In this document: piece after piece, positions 1 through 7,840 of the stretch
Numbering within the stretch: the stretch's first letter is position 1
How the letters are laid out: each line of letters begins with the position of its first letter
Source of the DNA: Succinispira mobilis DSM 6222
GTDB lineage: Bacteria > Bacillota > Negativicutes > Acidaminococcales > Succinispiraceae
Length of the DNA: 64,000 bases
Reading direction: 5' to 3'
Assembly: GCF_000384135.1 (NCBI RefSeq)
Contig: NZ_KB913028.1
Span: 1,757,198-1,821,197 of the forward strand
Program-made: the position numbers and the translations under genes
The notes under the pieces: model-generated
What the model saw: the letters and a program-made list of their open reading frames with translations, nothing else
Databases searched by the model: none
Told to the model about the DNA's origin: nothing

Positions 1-1604
1 GCAGCATCCGTCCCCATGGCTCCCATTGCAATACCAATGTCTGCTCTTGCCAAAACAGGAGCATCATTAACTCCATCCCCTACAAACATAACTTTGCCTG
101 TTGTCTGACGTTTTAATAAAGTTTCTAGGTTTTCCAACTTATGTTGCGGCAGTAATTTACTGTAAATATTCGTAATACCAAGTCTTTCGCCCACAATTTT
201 AGCAGCTTTTTCAGTGTCACCTGTAAAAATATTAATATCTATAGACATTTTTTTCAATAAATCCACTGTTTTTTGCGCATCATTTTTTATTTTATCTGTT
301 ATGTAAATGCGCCCAGCATAAACCCCACCAATTGCTACATATAATTCGGTGATATCATTATTATTCCTGGCATCAGTAAAGTCCGGAATAACTATTGACT
401 GTTGTTCTAATAACAACTCATTTCCTAAAATGACTTTTTTATCATCTACTTCGGCTATAATTCCAAGCCCTGGCAAATCTTCTAAGTTTTTCACACGTTT
501 ATTATCTAATTTTTGCCCATATGCTTCTTGAATACTTTTAGCAATTGGATGATTGGAATACATTTCGGCATGTGCAACCAATTCCAGAAGTAATTGTTGA
601 GAATAACCTACACTACTTACTGATACAACAGAAAACTTTCCTTCTGTCAAAGTTCCAGTTTTATCAAAAACTATATTTTTAACTTTAGCCAAGGCTTCAA
701 TATAATTACTTCCTTTTACTAAAATACCCAACTTAGATGCTGCTCCAATTCCACCAAAAAAACTTAATGGAATAGATAATACTAATGCACAGGGGCAAGA
801 AATAACTAAAAAGGTTAGTGCTCTATACAACCAGTCTTGAAATAAAGCCTCTTTAAAAAGAAGTGGCGGTAAAACAGCTAAAAAGAAAGCAACACTTACG
901 ACTATTGGCGTGTAATATTTGGCAAACCTACTAATAAATTTTTCCGTTTCCGCCTTATTATTACTGGCATTTTCGACTAATTCTAGAATTCTAGCCACCG
1001 TAGAATCTTGATATTCTTTGCTTACTTCAACTTCTAAAACTCCTTGCATGTTAATACAGCCACTTAGAACTTCTGAACCTATCTCTACGGCTAAAGGTAA
1101 ACTTTCTCCTGTCAAAGCCGCTGTGTTTAAATAAGATACCCCTCTTATAACTTTGCCGTCAATAGGGATTTTTTCGCCAGGTTTCACAGTAATAACTTCG
1201 CCTATGGACAATTCTTCTGGGGCAACTCTTTTTAGCCCATCCCTAGTATTAAGATTTGCATAATCTGCCTGTAAATCTAGTAATTCTGTTATTGCCTTTC
1301 TAGAATTATCTACAGCTCTTCCTTGAAAATATTCGCCAATTTGATAAAACAACATTACCCCAACTGCTTCAGCATACTCTCCTAAATAAACCGCGCCCAT
1401 TGTTGCTAATGACATTAAAAAACTCTCATCAAATACTTTTCCGCGCACAACATTTTTAACTGCCGCCCAAACTATTTCCAACCCTACTATTAAAAATGCA
1501 GAAATTAATAAGTAATCCCTATATTCTTGCAATATCGGTAATATCATTGCGGCAATAAAAATTAAAGTAGCTAATAATATCTTTGTTAATTGTTTTTTTT
1601 GCAT
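1..1604 (-). CDS. Heavy-metal P1B-type ATPase (Zn/Cd type), C-terminus cut by window edge
   Basis: Integral-membrane ATPase that would export Zn/Cd-type divalent metals. About 534 residues are visible; the gene runs off the left edge, so the end of the P-domain and the last membrane segments are missing. Seen: transmembrane CPC metal site at residues 270-272 (SCPCAL), phosphorylation motif DKTGTLTEG with Asp314, actuator motif TGES, and hinge motif GDGVNDAP at 509-516. There is no N-terminal HMA domain, which is unusual because the domain is encoded as the separate gene immediately upstream. The ATG at 1604 is preceded by AAAGGA, which lies in the end of that upstream gene, so the two are probably translationally coupled. 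Metal specificity is inferred from CPC and the HMA partner. Family assignment is certain; substrate less so. Confidence 0.93.
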   Translation of the reverse strand, partial: MQKKQLTKILLATLIFIAAMILPILQEYRDYLLISAFLIVGLEIVWAAVKNVVRGKVFDESFLMSLATMGAVYLGEYAEAVGVMLFYQIGEYFQGRAVDNSRKAITELLDLQADYANLNTRDGLKRVAPEELSIGEVITVKPGEKIPIDGKVIRGVSYLNTAALTGESLPLAVEIGSEVLSGCINMQGVLEVEVSKEYQDSTVARILELVENASNNKAETEKFISRFAKYYTPIVVSVAFFLAVLPPLLFKEALFQDWLYRALTFLVISCPCALVLSIPLSFFGGIGAASKLGILVKGSNYIEALAKVKNIVFDKTGTLTEGKFSVVSVSSVGYSQQLLLELVAHAEMYSNHPIAKSIQEAYGQKLDNKRVKNLEDLPGLGIIAEVDDKKVILGNELLLEQQSIVIPDFTDARNNNDITELYVAIGGVYAGRIYITDKIKNDAQKTVDLLKKMSIDINIFTGDTEKAAKIVGERLGITNIYSKLLPQHKLENLETLLKRQTTGKVMFVGDGVNDAPVLARADIGIAMGAMGTDA

Positions 1605-1608
1605 ATAT

Positions 1609-1827
1609 CTATCCTTTTATAAGTACTTTTGGTTCAATTTTTTTAGCTTGAACTTTTATATTTTCTAAGACGGTGGAAAAATTTTCCGAATCAGCTTCTA
1701 AAACAAGTTTTTGCATTAAAAAATTAATTTTAAGTTCTATAACCCCTTCAATTTTTTTCAAACTATTTTGTAGTTTTTCAGCACAATTAGCACAATCAAT
1801 ATTTTCAATACGATAACTTTTTTTCAT
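1609..1827 (-). CDS. Stand-alone heavy-metal-associated (HMA) domain protein
   Basis: A 72-residue cytoplasmic metal-binding protein of the CopZ/HMA ferredoxin-like fold. The metal motif is IDCANC (the GMxCxxC position) at residues 10-15. Four bases separate its stop from the start of the P-type ATPase, which itself lacks an HMA domain, so this small protein probably supplies the metal-delivery or regulatory domain in trans. The ribosome site AAGGAG lies just upstream of the ATG at 1827. Transcription starts from a consensus promoter at 1880-1908. Confidence 0.9.
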   Translation of the reverse strand: MKKSYRIENIDCANCAEKLQNSLKKIEGVIELKINFLMQKLVLEADSENFSTVLENIKVQAKKIEPKVLIKG

Positions 1828-1844
1828 TTTTGTTCACTCCTTAT

Positions 1845-1882
1845 AATTTAATTAAACAATTGTTTAATCGTTTAATTAAATT
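1845..1882. promoter_or_regulatory. Palindromic operator candidate, ArsR/SmtB-like
   Basis: Two arms AATTTAATTAAAC (1845-1857) and GTTTAATTAAATT (1870-1882) form a perfect 13-bp inverted repeat. Inside it an 18-bp perfect palindrome, ATTAAACAATTGTTTAAT, covers 1851-1868. The elements overlap the -10 box and the predicted transcription start of the metal-ATPase operon. AT-rich palindromes in this place are typical of metal-sensing ArsR/SmtB repressors; the regulator itself is not in the window, so the family is inference. Confidence 0.6.
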
Positions 1883-1908
1883 ATATAAAACTTTAACTAC
1901 CCTGTCAA
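1880..1908 (-). promoter_or_regulatory. Consensus sigma-A promoter of the HMA/ATPase operon
   Basis: On the minus strand TTGACA (1903-1908) and TATAAT (1880-1885) are separated by exactly 17 bases, a perfect vegetative promoter. Such strength with a palindrome over the start region suggests control by a repressor. Confidence 0.85.
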
Positions 1909-1910
1909 CA

Positions 1911-1966
1911 AAAAATATGCGTAAACTTTAAAGCGCTCTGGCTGTAAAGTTATACGCATATTTTTA
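1911..1966 (-). terminator. Intrinsic terminator after fabK
   Basis: The outer arms AAAAATATGCGT and ACGCATATTTTT, with inner AACTTTA and TAAAGTT, form a long hairpin ending in a T run on the minus strand, between the fabK stop and the next promoter. Confidence 0.75.
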
Positions 1967-1973
1967 TCTAATT

Positions 1974-2915
1974 TTAAAGTTCTATATTGCAGGCATTAGC
2001 CAATGTAGCTCGTGCTTCTTTTATAATAGTAGCAACTACGTCCTGGCAAGGTTTTATATCATTTAAGACATTCAAGCTTTGCCCTACTTGAACCAAGCCT
2101 TGTTCAACATCACCCTCAATAGCAGCTTTTTTATTAGTTCCCGTAGCCATAGTGTTCAACTCATCTTGCGGTGCTCCTGCTCTTTCGCGGGCTAAAAACA
2201 TTTCTGTAAAACTGTTTTTTAATCCTCGCACACCGTGGCCTCTTGAATACCCAGTTACCGCTGAATCAGTGTCTGTAGCTGCGATTATTTTTTGTTTAGC
2301 ATTTTCATGCATATTGCACTCAGTAGTTAAAATAAATCTTGATCCCATTTGTACACCAGCAGCACCCATTAATAACGCCGCAGCCATAGCTCTGCCATCT
2401 GAAATTCCCCCAGCAACAACAACTGGAATTTTAACCTGTGGAATCACGTTGCTCATCAAAGCCATTGTAGTTTGTGTACCAATGTGACCTCCAGCCTCCA
2501 TCCCTTCAATAACAATAGCATCAGCACCACTATCTTGAACGCGCTTAGCTAATTTTACACTTGGTACTACCGGAATAACTTTTACTCCATTTGCATGGAA
2601 TTTCTCAAAAAACGGCACTGGATTTCCTGCGCCTAATGTAACAAAAGCTATTTTTTCCTGACAAACAATTTCTACTATCTCATCTACGTTCGGAGCCATC
2701 AGCATAACATTAACCCCAAAAGGTTTCTCCGTCAAAGCTTTAGTTTTCGCAATTTCTGCTTTTAACCATTCACCAGTTCTACCACCTGCCCCAATAATAC
2801 CAGCCGCACCAGCATTAGAAACTGCGGCTGCCAATAAAGCCTCTGATGCCCAGGCCATTCCGCCCTGAATAATCGGATATTCTATGCCCAAAAGTTCTGT
2901 TAAACGTGTTTTCAT
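1974..2915 (-). CDS. fabK: Enoyl-ACP reductase II (FabK-type, FMN-dependent)
   Basis: Flavoprotein of the nitronate-monooxygenase/FabK TIM-barrel family that catalyses the last reduction of each fatty-acid elongation cycle, in the cytoplasm. Seen: N-terminal substrate-binding PIIQGGMAW, flavin and phosphate-binding EGMEAGGHIG, VVAGGISDGR, and the FabK-typical GVQMGSRFILTTEC. Length 313 residues, as usual for FabK. An upstream in-frame ATG at 2978 is rejected because it lies inside the -10 box of the gene's own promoter; the ATG at 2915 has AAAGGAG upstream. The gene is monocistronic and divergent from ilvD. No other fab genes are nearby, so FabK rather than nitronate monooxygenase is chosen on motifs alone. 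Confidence 0.88.
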   Translation of the reverse strand: MKTRLTELLGIEYPIIQGGMAWASEALLAAAVSNAGAAGIIGAGGRTGEWLKAEIAKTKALTEKPFGVNVMLMAPNVDEIVEIVCQEKIAFVTLGAGNPVPFFEKFHANGVKVIPVVPSVKLAKRVQDSGADAIVIEGMEAGGHIGTQTTMALMSNVIPQVKIPVVVAGGISDGRAMAAALLMGAAGVQMGSRFILTTECNMHENAKQKIIAATDTDSAVTGYSRGHGVRGLKNSFTEMFLARERAGAPQDELNTMATGTNKKAAIEGDVEQGLVQVGQSLNVLNDIKPCQDVVATIIKEARATLANACNIEL

Positions 2916-2943
2916 ATATATCAACTCCTTTTCAATTCTACAA

Positions 2944-3005
2944 AGTATACATAATACACTTAGTCCAATCGATTTCATTATAATTAAATTATTTCTTTAA
3001 GTCAA
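2944..3005 (-). promoter_or_regulatory. fabK promoter with possible operator
   Basis: TTGACT (3000-3005) and TATAAT (2977-2982) are spaced 17 bases apart on the minus strand. Downstream of the inferred start, positions 2944-2962 hold an imperfect inverted repeat AAGTGTA-TTATG-TATACTT that could bind a fatty-acid regulator; that role is speculative. Confidence 0.7.
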
Positions 3006-3168
3006 TATATTTACACTTACTATAATCTAACCGCCGTATTTTTTTGTTGTAATTTCGTATGTTTTTATGTTAAAATTCATACTAAGAGTATACATTATTA
3101 ATTTTTCAAACTTTTTTTTTAAGAATATTGTATGTATCTGTTTATATTAAAGAAAGAAGGTATTAATT

Positions 3169-4848
3169 TTGAGAAGTGATGAAGTTAAATTAGGCCCCGG
3201 AAGAGCACCCCATCGTTCTTTATTCTACGCAATGGGCTATTCAAAGGATGATCTTAGTAAACCATTAATCGGTGTAGTAAATGCGCAAAATGAGATTATC
3301 CCTGGACATGTGCATTTAAATGATATTGCTCAAGCTGTAAAACACGGAATTTTAGCTAATGGTGGTACTCCTATTGAATTTCCGGCAATTGGAATCTGCG
3401 ACGGGATTGCAATGGGCCATTCTGGTATGAAATATCCTCTAGCTAGCCGCGAACTAATTGCAGATAGTATCGAAGCGGTTACAAATGGTCATAAGTTTGA
3501 CGCCTTAGTCCTTATCCCTAACTGCGATAAAATAGTTCCTGGTATGCTAATGGCCGCAGCACGTTTAAATATTCCCGCTATCGTAGTTAGCGGCGGGCCC
3601 ATGTTAGCAGGTAAATTCCAAGGCAACGATGTTAGCTTAAGTACAGTATTTGAAGGCGCTGGTAAATTCGCCAACAATCAAATGTCTGCTAGTGAATTAG
3701 AAGAACTAGAACAATCAGCCTGTCCTGGTTGTGGTTCTTGTTCTGGCATGTTTACCGCCAATACAATGAATTGTTTAACTGAAGCACTAGGTATGGGTTT
3801 ACCTGGTAATGGAACTATTCCTGCCGCATATCAAGGTGCGCGACTCAATCTTGCTAAACAAGCTGGTAAACAAATTATGTATTTGGTTAACAACAATATC
3901 TGTACTCGTGATATTCTTACTCAAGCCGCTTTTGAAAATGCAATAACTGTTGATATGGCTATTGGTGGTTCTTCCAATACCGTATTACACCTACCAGCTA
4001 TTGCTCACGAAGCCGGTATTGAATTGCCCTTAGAACTTTTTAATAAGATAAGTGCTCGCACACCTTATCTTACAAAACTCAGTCCTGCGCCTAAAGCTTT
4101 CCACATTCAAGATTTAAATGAAGCCGGCGGAATTTATGCTGTAATGACAGAGTTAAATAAAAAACAGTTGCTAAATTTAACAGCTAAAACTGTAACAGGC
4201 TACACCATTGGTGAGTTGTTGCCTAATTACGAAATTCGCCGTCCCGATGTTATTAAAACTATCGATAAACCTCATAGTTTAACTGGCGGGATAGCTATTT
4301 TATCAGGCAATTTAGCCCCAGATTGCGCTGTAGTTAAAGAAAGTGCTGTAGCACCAGAAATGCTAATTCACAAAGGACCTGCTAAAGTATATGATTCGGA
4401 GGAAGAAGCAATAGAAGCCATTTTAGGTAATAAAATCGTAAAAGGTGATGTCGTAGTTATTCGCTACGAAGGTCCAAAAGGCGGACCAGGGATGCGCGAA
4501 ATGTTAAATCCTACATCTGTTCTAGCTGGCATGGGTCTTGATAAAGACGTTGCCTTGATAACTGATGGACGTTTCTCAGGTGCAACTCGTGGTGCTTGCA
4601 TCGGTCATGTATCACCCGAAGCACGAGAAGGTGGCCCAATCGGCTTAATCAAAAACGGAGACACTATTTCCATTAATATCCCTGAGCGTAAATTGGAAGT
4701 ATTACTTTCAGAGGCAGAACTAAGTCTGCGTAAACAAAACTGGCTAAAACCACCAGCAAAAGTTAAAACTGGCTATTTGGCAAGATATGCTAGTTTGGTA
4801 ACTTCAGCCAATACTGGCGCAGTAATGAAAACTCCCGACAACGATTAA
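3169..4848 (+). CDS. ilvD: Dihydroxy-acid dehydratase
   Basis: Converts 2,3-dihydroxy-isovalerate and 2,3-dihydroxy-3-methylvalerate to the 2-oxo acids leading to Val/Leu and Ile; an Fe-S enzyme of the IlvD/Edd family. The 559-residue length is typical. Cluster and Mg ligands lie in [10 protein letters not shown] and [13 protein letters not shown], and the C-terminal [12 protein letters not shown] is characteristic. The start is TTG at 3169, with AGAAGG eight bases upstream. It stands alone, without ilvBN, ilvC or leu genes nearby, and is followed by two terminators. No T-box or leader peptide was recognised in the 170-base upstream region. Confidence 0.96.
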   Translation: MRSDEVKLGPGRAPHRSLFYAMGYSKDDLSKPLIGVVNAQNEIIPGHVHLNDIAQAVKHGILANGGTPIEFPAIGICDGIAMGHSGMKYPLASRELIADSIEAVTNGHKFDALVLIPNCDKIVPGMLMAAARLNIPAIVVSGGPMLAGKFQGNDVSLSTVFEGAGKFANNQMSASELEELEQSACPGCGSCSGMFTANTMNCLTEALGMGLPGNGTIPAAYQGARLNLAKQAGKQIMYLVNNNICTRDILTQAAFENAITVDMAIGGSSNTVLHLPAIAHEAGIELPLELFNKISARTPYLTKLSPAPKAFHIQDLNEAGGIYAVMTELNKKQLLNLTAKTVTGYTIGELLPNYEIRRPDVIKTIDKPHSLTGGIAILSGNLAPDCAVVKESAVAPEMLIHKGPAKVYDSEEEAIEAILGNKIVKGDVVVIRYEGPKGGPGMREMLNPTSVLAGMGLDKDVALITDGRFSGATRGACIGHVSPEAREGGPIGLIKNGDTISINIPERKLEVLLSEAELSLRKQNWLKPPAKVKTGYLARYASLVTSANTGAVMKTPDND

Positions 4849-4857
4849 CTTTTCTGT

Positions 4858-4913
4858 AAATGACACTACTTGTTTGATTTATTTTATCGGTTAAACAGTA
4901 GTGTCATTTTAGT
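4858..4913 (+). terminator. Terminator of ilvD
   Basis: A 13-bp perfect stem, AAATGACACTACT (4858-4870) with AGTAGTGTCATTT (4897-4909), ending in T residues directly after the ilvD stop. Confidence 0.8.
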
Positions 4914-4921
4914 TTAAAACA

Positions 4922-4948
4922 AAAACTATACTTCAGTATAGTTTTTTT
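4922..4948 (+). terminator. Second hairpin terminator downstream of ilvD
   Basis: AAAACTATAC (4922-4931), loop TTCA, GTATAGTTTT (4936-4945) followed by more T: a compact intrinsic terminator isolating the following interval from ilvD transcription. Confidence 0.85.
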
Positions 4949-4974
4949 CTATTTAAAGATCGTGTACAATACAA

Positions 4975-5460
4975 TTGTAGCAAGCTACAAAAAGGAGGTA
5001 ATTAATGGAAGTGAATTTGTTGCTACTAAGTTGTTTGGCTAGTACTAAATTAGATTGAAACGTTACTGACGTCTGCAACTCGTGTGTTGCCTAGCTAGGT
5101 TGAAAGCTTAAGTTATTTAGTTAACTATCAGGTATTAGCAAACAAACAGATGGAAAACAACAAGTCATTGGTAATTGGTATTCGGGTTTTCTTTTAGTTA
5201 AGTAAAGTCGACAGTCGATTATCGAATCAATTGATTACAATTTTTAGTATCCTAAATCCTAGTAACTCGGGGGTGAACTTGAGTAGTTGAGAAATTACCA
5301 AGGTAGACTATAGTTAACTATATTAAAGTATTAAGAATCGATTCCTTTTCCAAAACAGAAGAGGCAAGAAAGTAAAACATTATACGCATCTTTTCCTTAG
5401 GGTTTGATATAAAGCGTATGTGTAAGTTTACTTATACTTGTTCTCTTCTGTTTTATTATT
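4975..5460 (+). ncRNA. Candidate structured RNA or long leader upstream of the LuxR-type regulator
   Basis: About 490 bases without a gene-sized ORF. Nested complementary segments can be read: TAGTTAACTAT at 5118-5128 and again at 5311-5321 (the core TAGTTAACTA is self-complementary, so the copies can pair), TTGGTAATT (5168-5176) with AATTACCAA (5293-5301), GCAAC/GTTGC near 5082-5097, and AAAACAGAAGAG (5352-5363) with CTCTTCTGTTTT (5443-5454). The last encloses further pairing segments, making a roughly 100-base hairpin. A 17-codon ORF with a strong ribosome site lies at the 5' end. No match to tmRNA, RNase P RNA, 6S RNA or a known riboswitch was recognised. It may be an independent RNA or the 5' UTR of the regulator; existence as RNA is inference. 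Confidence 0.4.
5005..5058 (+). CDS. Putative 17-residue leader or small peptide
   Basis: ATG at 5005 is preceded by AAAGGAGG at near-ideal distance, one of the best ribosome sites in the window. The peptide is Leu-rich (MEVNLLLLSCLASTKLD) and ends at TGA 5056-5058. It starts the unexplained interval between ilvD and the LuxR-type regulator. It may be a regulatory leader or a small secreted or membrane peptide; only the ribosome site supports it. Confidence 0.4.
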   Translation: MEVNLLLLSCLASTKLD

Positions 5461-5522
5461 AGCAGGATTAAATACTTTCAGCTAGAATATTATAATAAGA
5501 GCATTGGGAAGAGGTGATAAAA

Positions 5523-7817
5523 ATGTCTACCAAAAACTCCGTTTCTTGTGCCTTTAATTATAAACTTCTCAATATTTTAGAACATGATTATTCTTTAAAC
5601 AGTCTACAGTATTTAGAAATAATTTTGCCCAAAAACAGCTGTAATTTTTTATATTATGACTGCCGTAGCGACAATTTGGATTCAATTTGGTATAAATTAT
5701 TATTACAATTCAGACCTTTTGCCCCGCAAATTATAACCCGAATGCTTTCCCGCTACTTTCCCAGAGATATCTTAGAAATCACAAATACCATTAAATTTAT
5801 TTTACAGCTAAATTGGCATAAAAGAACCTACATTATTCTTGACAACGCCCATTTACTCTTTCACAATAATTCAAATTTAATAGATTTTTTCTATTTTTTA
5901 TTAAAAGAAAATTTGCCTAATTTACATATTTTACTAATTACTAATTCTAATCACCCTATCCTAGATTTGAACAAGGTAAAAACGCATCCCAAAACTTCCT
6001 TGCTTAAACTTTTTTCTAGCCAATTTTCATTAAAAATCCCTTCTACTTCTTTACTAAATAATCTAACTAAGCCAGAATATAATTTTTGCCTAGAAGTGTG
6101 CTCCTTAGATTCTTTTAGCTTCAAAGATGCATTATTTATAAGTTCTCTAGGCTCTCCAGACAAGTATATTAAACGATTATTACTGTTAAATATTCTACTA
6201 TATAATTCTTGCAATAATACCTATACTTTTTCTAACAACATTTTAGATGAACTTCGTCAAAGATTTTCCCAGCTAGATTCTAAAACCCAAAAAAGTATTT
6301 ATTTAAAGTTAGGTAAATGCAGTATCCAAAATGGAGATTATCACCTAGCAGCTAATTTTTATTATATTATTAAAGCAAAAGAAGAGCTGTTTACTTGTCT
6401 ACACTTAGCTAGTCCAAAAGATTTTTTCAAGTTTAACCGCCAAAACTTAATTATGTATTTTTCTTTTTTAACTTATTTTGCTTCGATAAAAGCACTGGCT
6501 CTTAACCTTGTTTATGCTCGTTATCTCCTCCAACAGCTCCAAATACAAGATTTCAAGGAACTAATTAAAAATATTGAACCACAAATAAAAAAACTTAAAA
6601 GGTTAAAAATTCGACGAAAACTTCTGAGCAAGTTGTTAAACCTAAAAATCATCGCAGATTTTCCCAATATAACCAACCAAAAAAAATCCTTATTTAAACT
6701 GCAATATCTACAACAGTATCAATTAGAAAAATGGGAAAATTGGTATTGGAGCATCCCAGAGATGATAAGTTCTCTACTCAATCCACTCCACCTGTCTTTT
6801 GCCTTTCATCTCGATAATTTGAAAAACTGCTTTAATTATTATAATAACTTTAACAGTAATTATTTTATTGGTATCGATTTACTTTTAGTAGCTGAGCAAA
6901 ATTACTATCAGAATAACCTTTCTATGTCCCTTAGCAACTCTTATAAAGCCTTGACCCTGGCTGACTCAAATTCTAATATTAGTTTAAAACTAATGATTTA
7001 TTTTTTAATTAGTAAAATTACTATTGCTCAAGGTGATAACCAGCATTTTTCGCTAATTCAAGAAAAAATTTTAGCTTTAAGAAGCCTTCAGGTCAATTCA
7101 GCCCTAGAACACATTTTCGCCTTTATCGACCTTGGTTTAAACAATTTATTGAAAGGTAAAAACTCATTCATTGAAAACTGGCTAGAAGCCCCTCAGCTTT
7201 TAAATAGCAATATTTATCCAGTTTGTAAATCCTACTTTTTAACTCAATATTTATTTTATCTTTTGCGAAAATCCGACTTTAAAACATTAATTAATACTTA
7301 TCAAGAAAGTGAAAACTCTCTAACTAACAACACTTCTCCAATTCTAAATATCTATAATTATTTATTTTTGGCAATTGCCTATAACCAACTTGCGGAATTC
7401 TCTAGATCTAATAATTTTTTCAGAAAATCATTGGACCTAGCTGTAAAAGCAGAAATAATCATGCCTTTCATCGAAAATTTTTCTTACTTAGAACATTTTT
7501 TGCAAAAAGTTAAGGCCGAAAAAATTTCAGATTTCGCTTATCAAAATTTTTTAGAAAAAGTAACACCAAGCTACAAGTCCAATGCCAATAAAATTTTTCT
7601 TTCTCAACCACCTCCTGATTTAACTATTCTTACCAGTCGTGAAAAAGAAATAGCTTTACTTACGGCCTCTGGTTTATCAAATAGCGATATCGCTAACCAA
7701 CTTTTTATTGCTGAAATTACCGTCAAAAAGGCTTTGCAAAATATTTTTCGCAAACTACAGGTGCAAAATCGTCTAAGTTTGGCATTATTGTTGAAAAAAA
7801 CAAACCCTAACAGCTAA
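5523..7817 (+). CDS. Large LuxR-family (LAL/MalT-like) transcriptional regulator with degenerate NTPase domain
   Basis: 764 residues. The C-terminus is a LuxR helix-turn-helix (about 700-760: LTSREKEIALLTASG, NSDIANQL, TVKKALQNIFRKL). The N-terminal third aligns in layout with LAL/MalT NTPases: a Walker-B-like YIILDNAHLL near residue 100. No GxxGxGKT Walker A is visible; the place where it should be reads EIILPKNSC. The middle is helical and repeat-like, as in MalT-type TPR regions. ATP-driven switching is therefore doubtful. The chosen ATG at 5523 follows AGAGGTG; the in-frame GTG at 5514 lies inside that ribosome site. The gene is monocistronic, preceded by an unexplained 490-base interval, and its last codons form part of the terminator. 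Target genes are unknown. Confidence 0.8.
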   Translation: MSTKNSVSCAFNYKLLNILEHDYSLNSLQYLEIILPKNSCNFLYYDCRSDNLDSIWYKLLLQFRPFAPQIITRMLSRYFPRDILEITNTIKFILQLNWHKRTYIILDNAHLLFHNNSNLIDFFYFLLKENLPNLHILLITNSNHPILDLNKVKTHPKTSLLKLFSSQFSLKIPSTSLLNNLTKPEYNFCLEVCSLDSFSFKDALFISSLGSPDKYIKRLLLLNILLYNSCNNTYTFSNNILDELRQRFSQLDSKTQKSIYLKLGKCSIQNGDYHLAANFYYIIKAKEELFTCLHLASPKDFFKFNRQNLIMYFSFLTYFASIKALALNLVYARYLLQQLQIQDFKELIKNIEPQIKKLKRLKIRRKLLSKLLNLKIIADFPNITNQKKSLFKLQYLQQYQLEKWENWYWSIPEMISSLLNPLHLSFAFHLDNLKNCFNYYNNFNSNYFIGIDLLLVAEQNYYQNNLSMSLSNSYKALTLADSNSNISLKLMIYFLISKITIAQGDNQHFSLIQEKILALRSLQVNSALEHIFAFIDLGLNNLLKGKNSFIENWLEAPQLLNSNIYPVCKSYFLTQYLFYLLRKSDFKTLINTYQESENSLTNNTSPILNIYNYLFLAIAYNQLAEFSRSNNFFRKSLDLAVKAEIIMPFIENFSYLEHFLQKVKAEKISDFAYQNFLEKVTPSYKSNANKIFLSQPPPDLTILTSREKEIALLTASGLSNSDIANQLFIAEITVKKALQNIFRKLQVQNRLSLALLLKKTNPNS

Positions 7818-7840
7818 TTAGTTGTTAGGGTTTGTTTTTT
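7798..7840. terminator. Bidirectional terminator between the LuxR-type gene and glyS
   Basis: AAACAAACCCTAACA pairs with TGTTAGGGTTTGTTT, followed by T on plus. The 5' arm overlaps the final codons of the regulator, and the other strand ends next to the glyS stop, so it can serve both convergent genes. Confidence 0.85.

Noticed and set aside
349..531. 60-codon plus-strand ORF inside the P-type ATPase region
   Set aside because: Shadow of the minus-strand ATPase, whose catalytic motifs are read continuously through it.
2916..2978. N-terminal extension of fabK
   Set aside because: The upstream ATG lies in the -10 box of the fabK promoter, so it cannot be in the main transcript.
4975..5460. 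tmRNA, RNase P RNA or 6S RNA in the interval before the LuxR-type gene
   Set aside because: No tag-peptide reading frame ending in LAA-like residues with tRNA-like ends, no RNase P core such as GAGGAAAGTC, and no 6S-like central bubble could be read.
5951..6214. 87-codon minus-strand ORF within the LuxR-type gene
   Set aside because: Antisense shadow with no ribosome site; the plus-strand frame is continuous and ends in a clear HTH.
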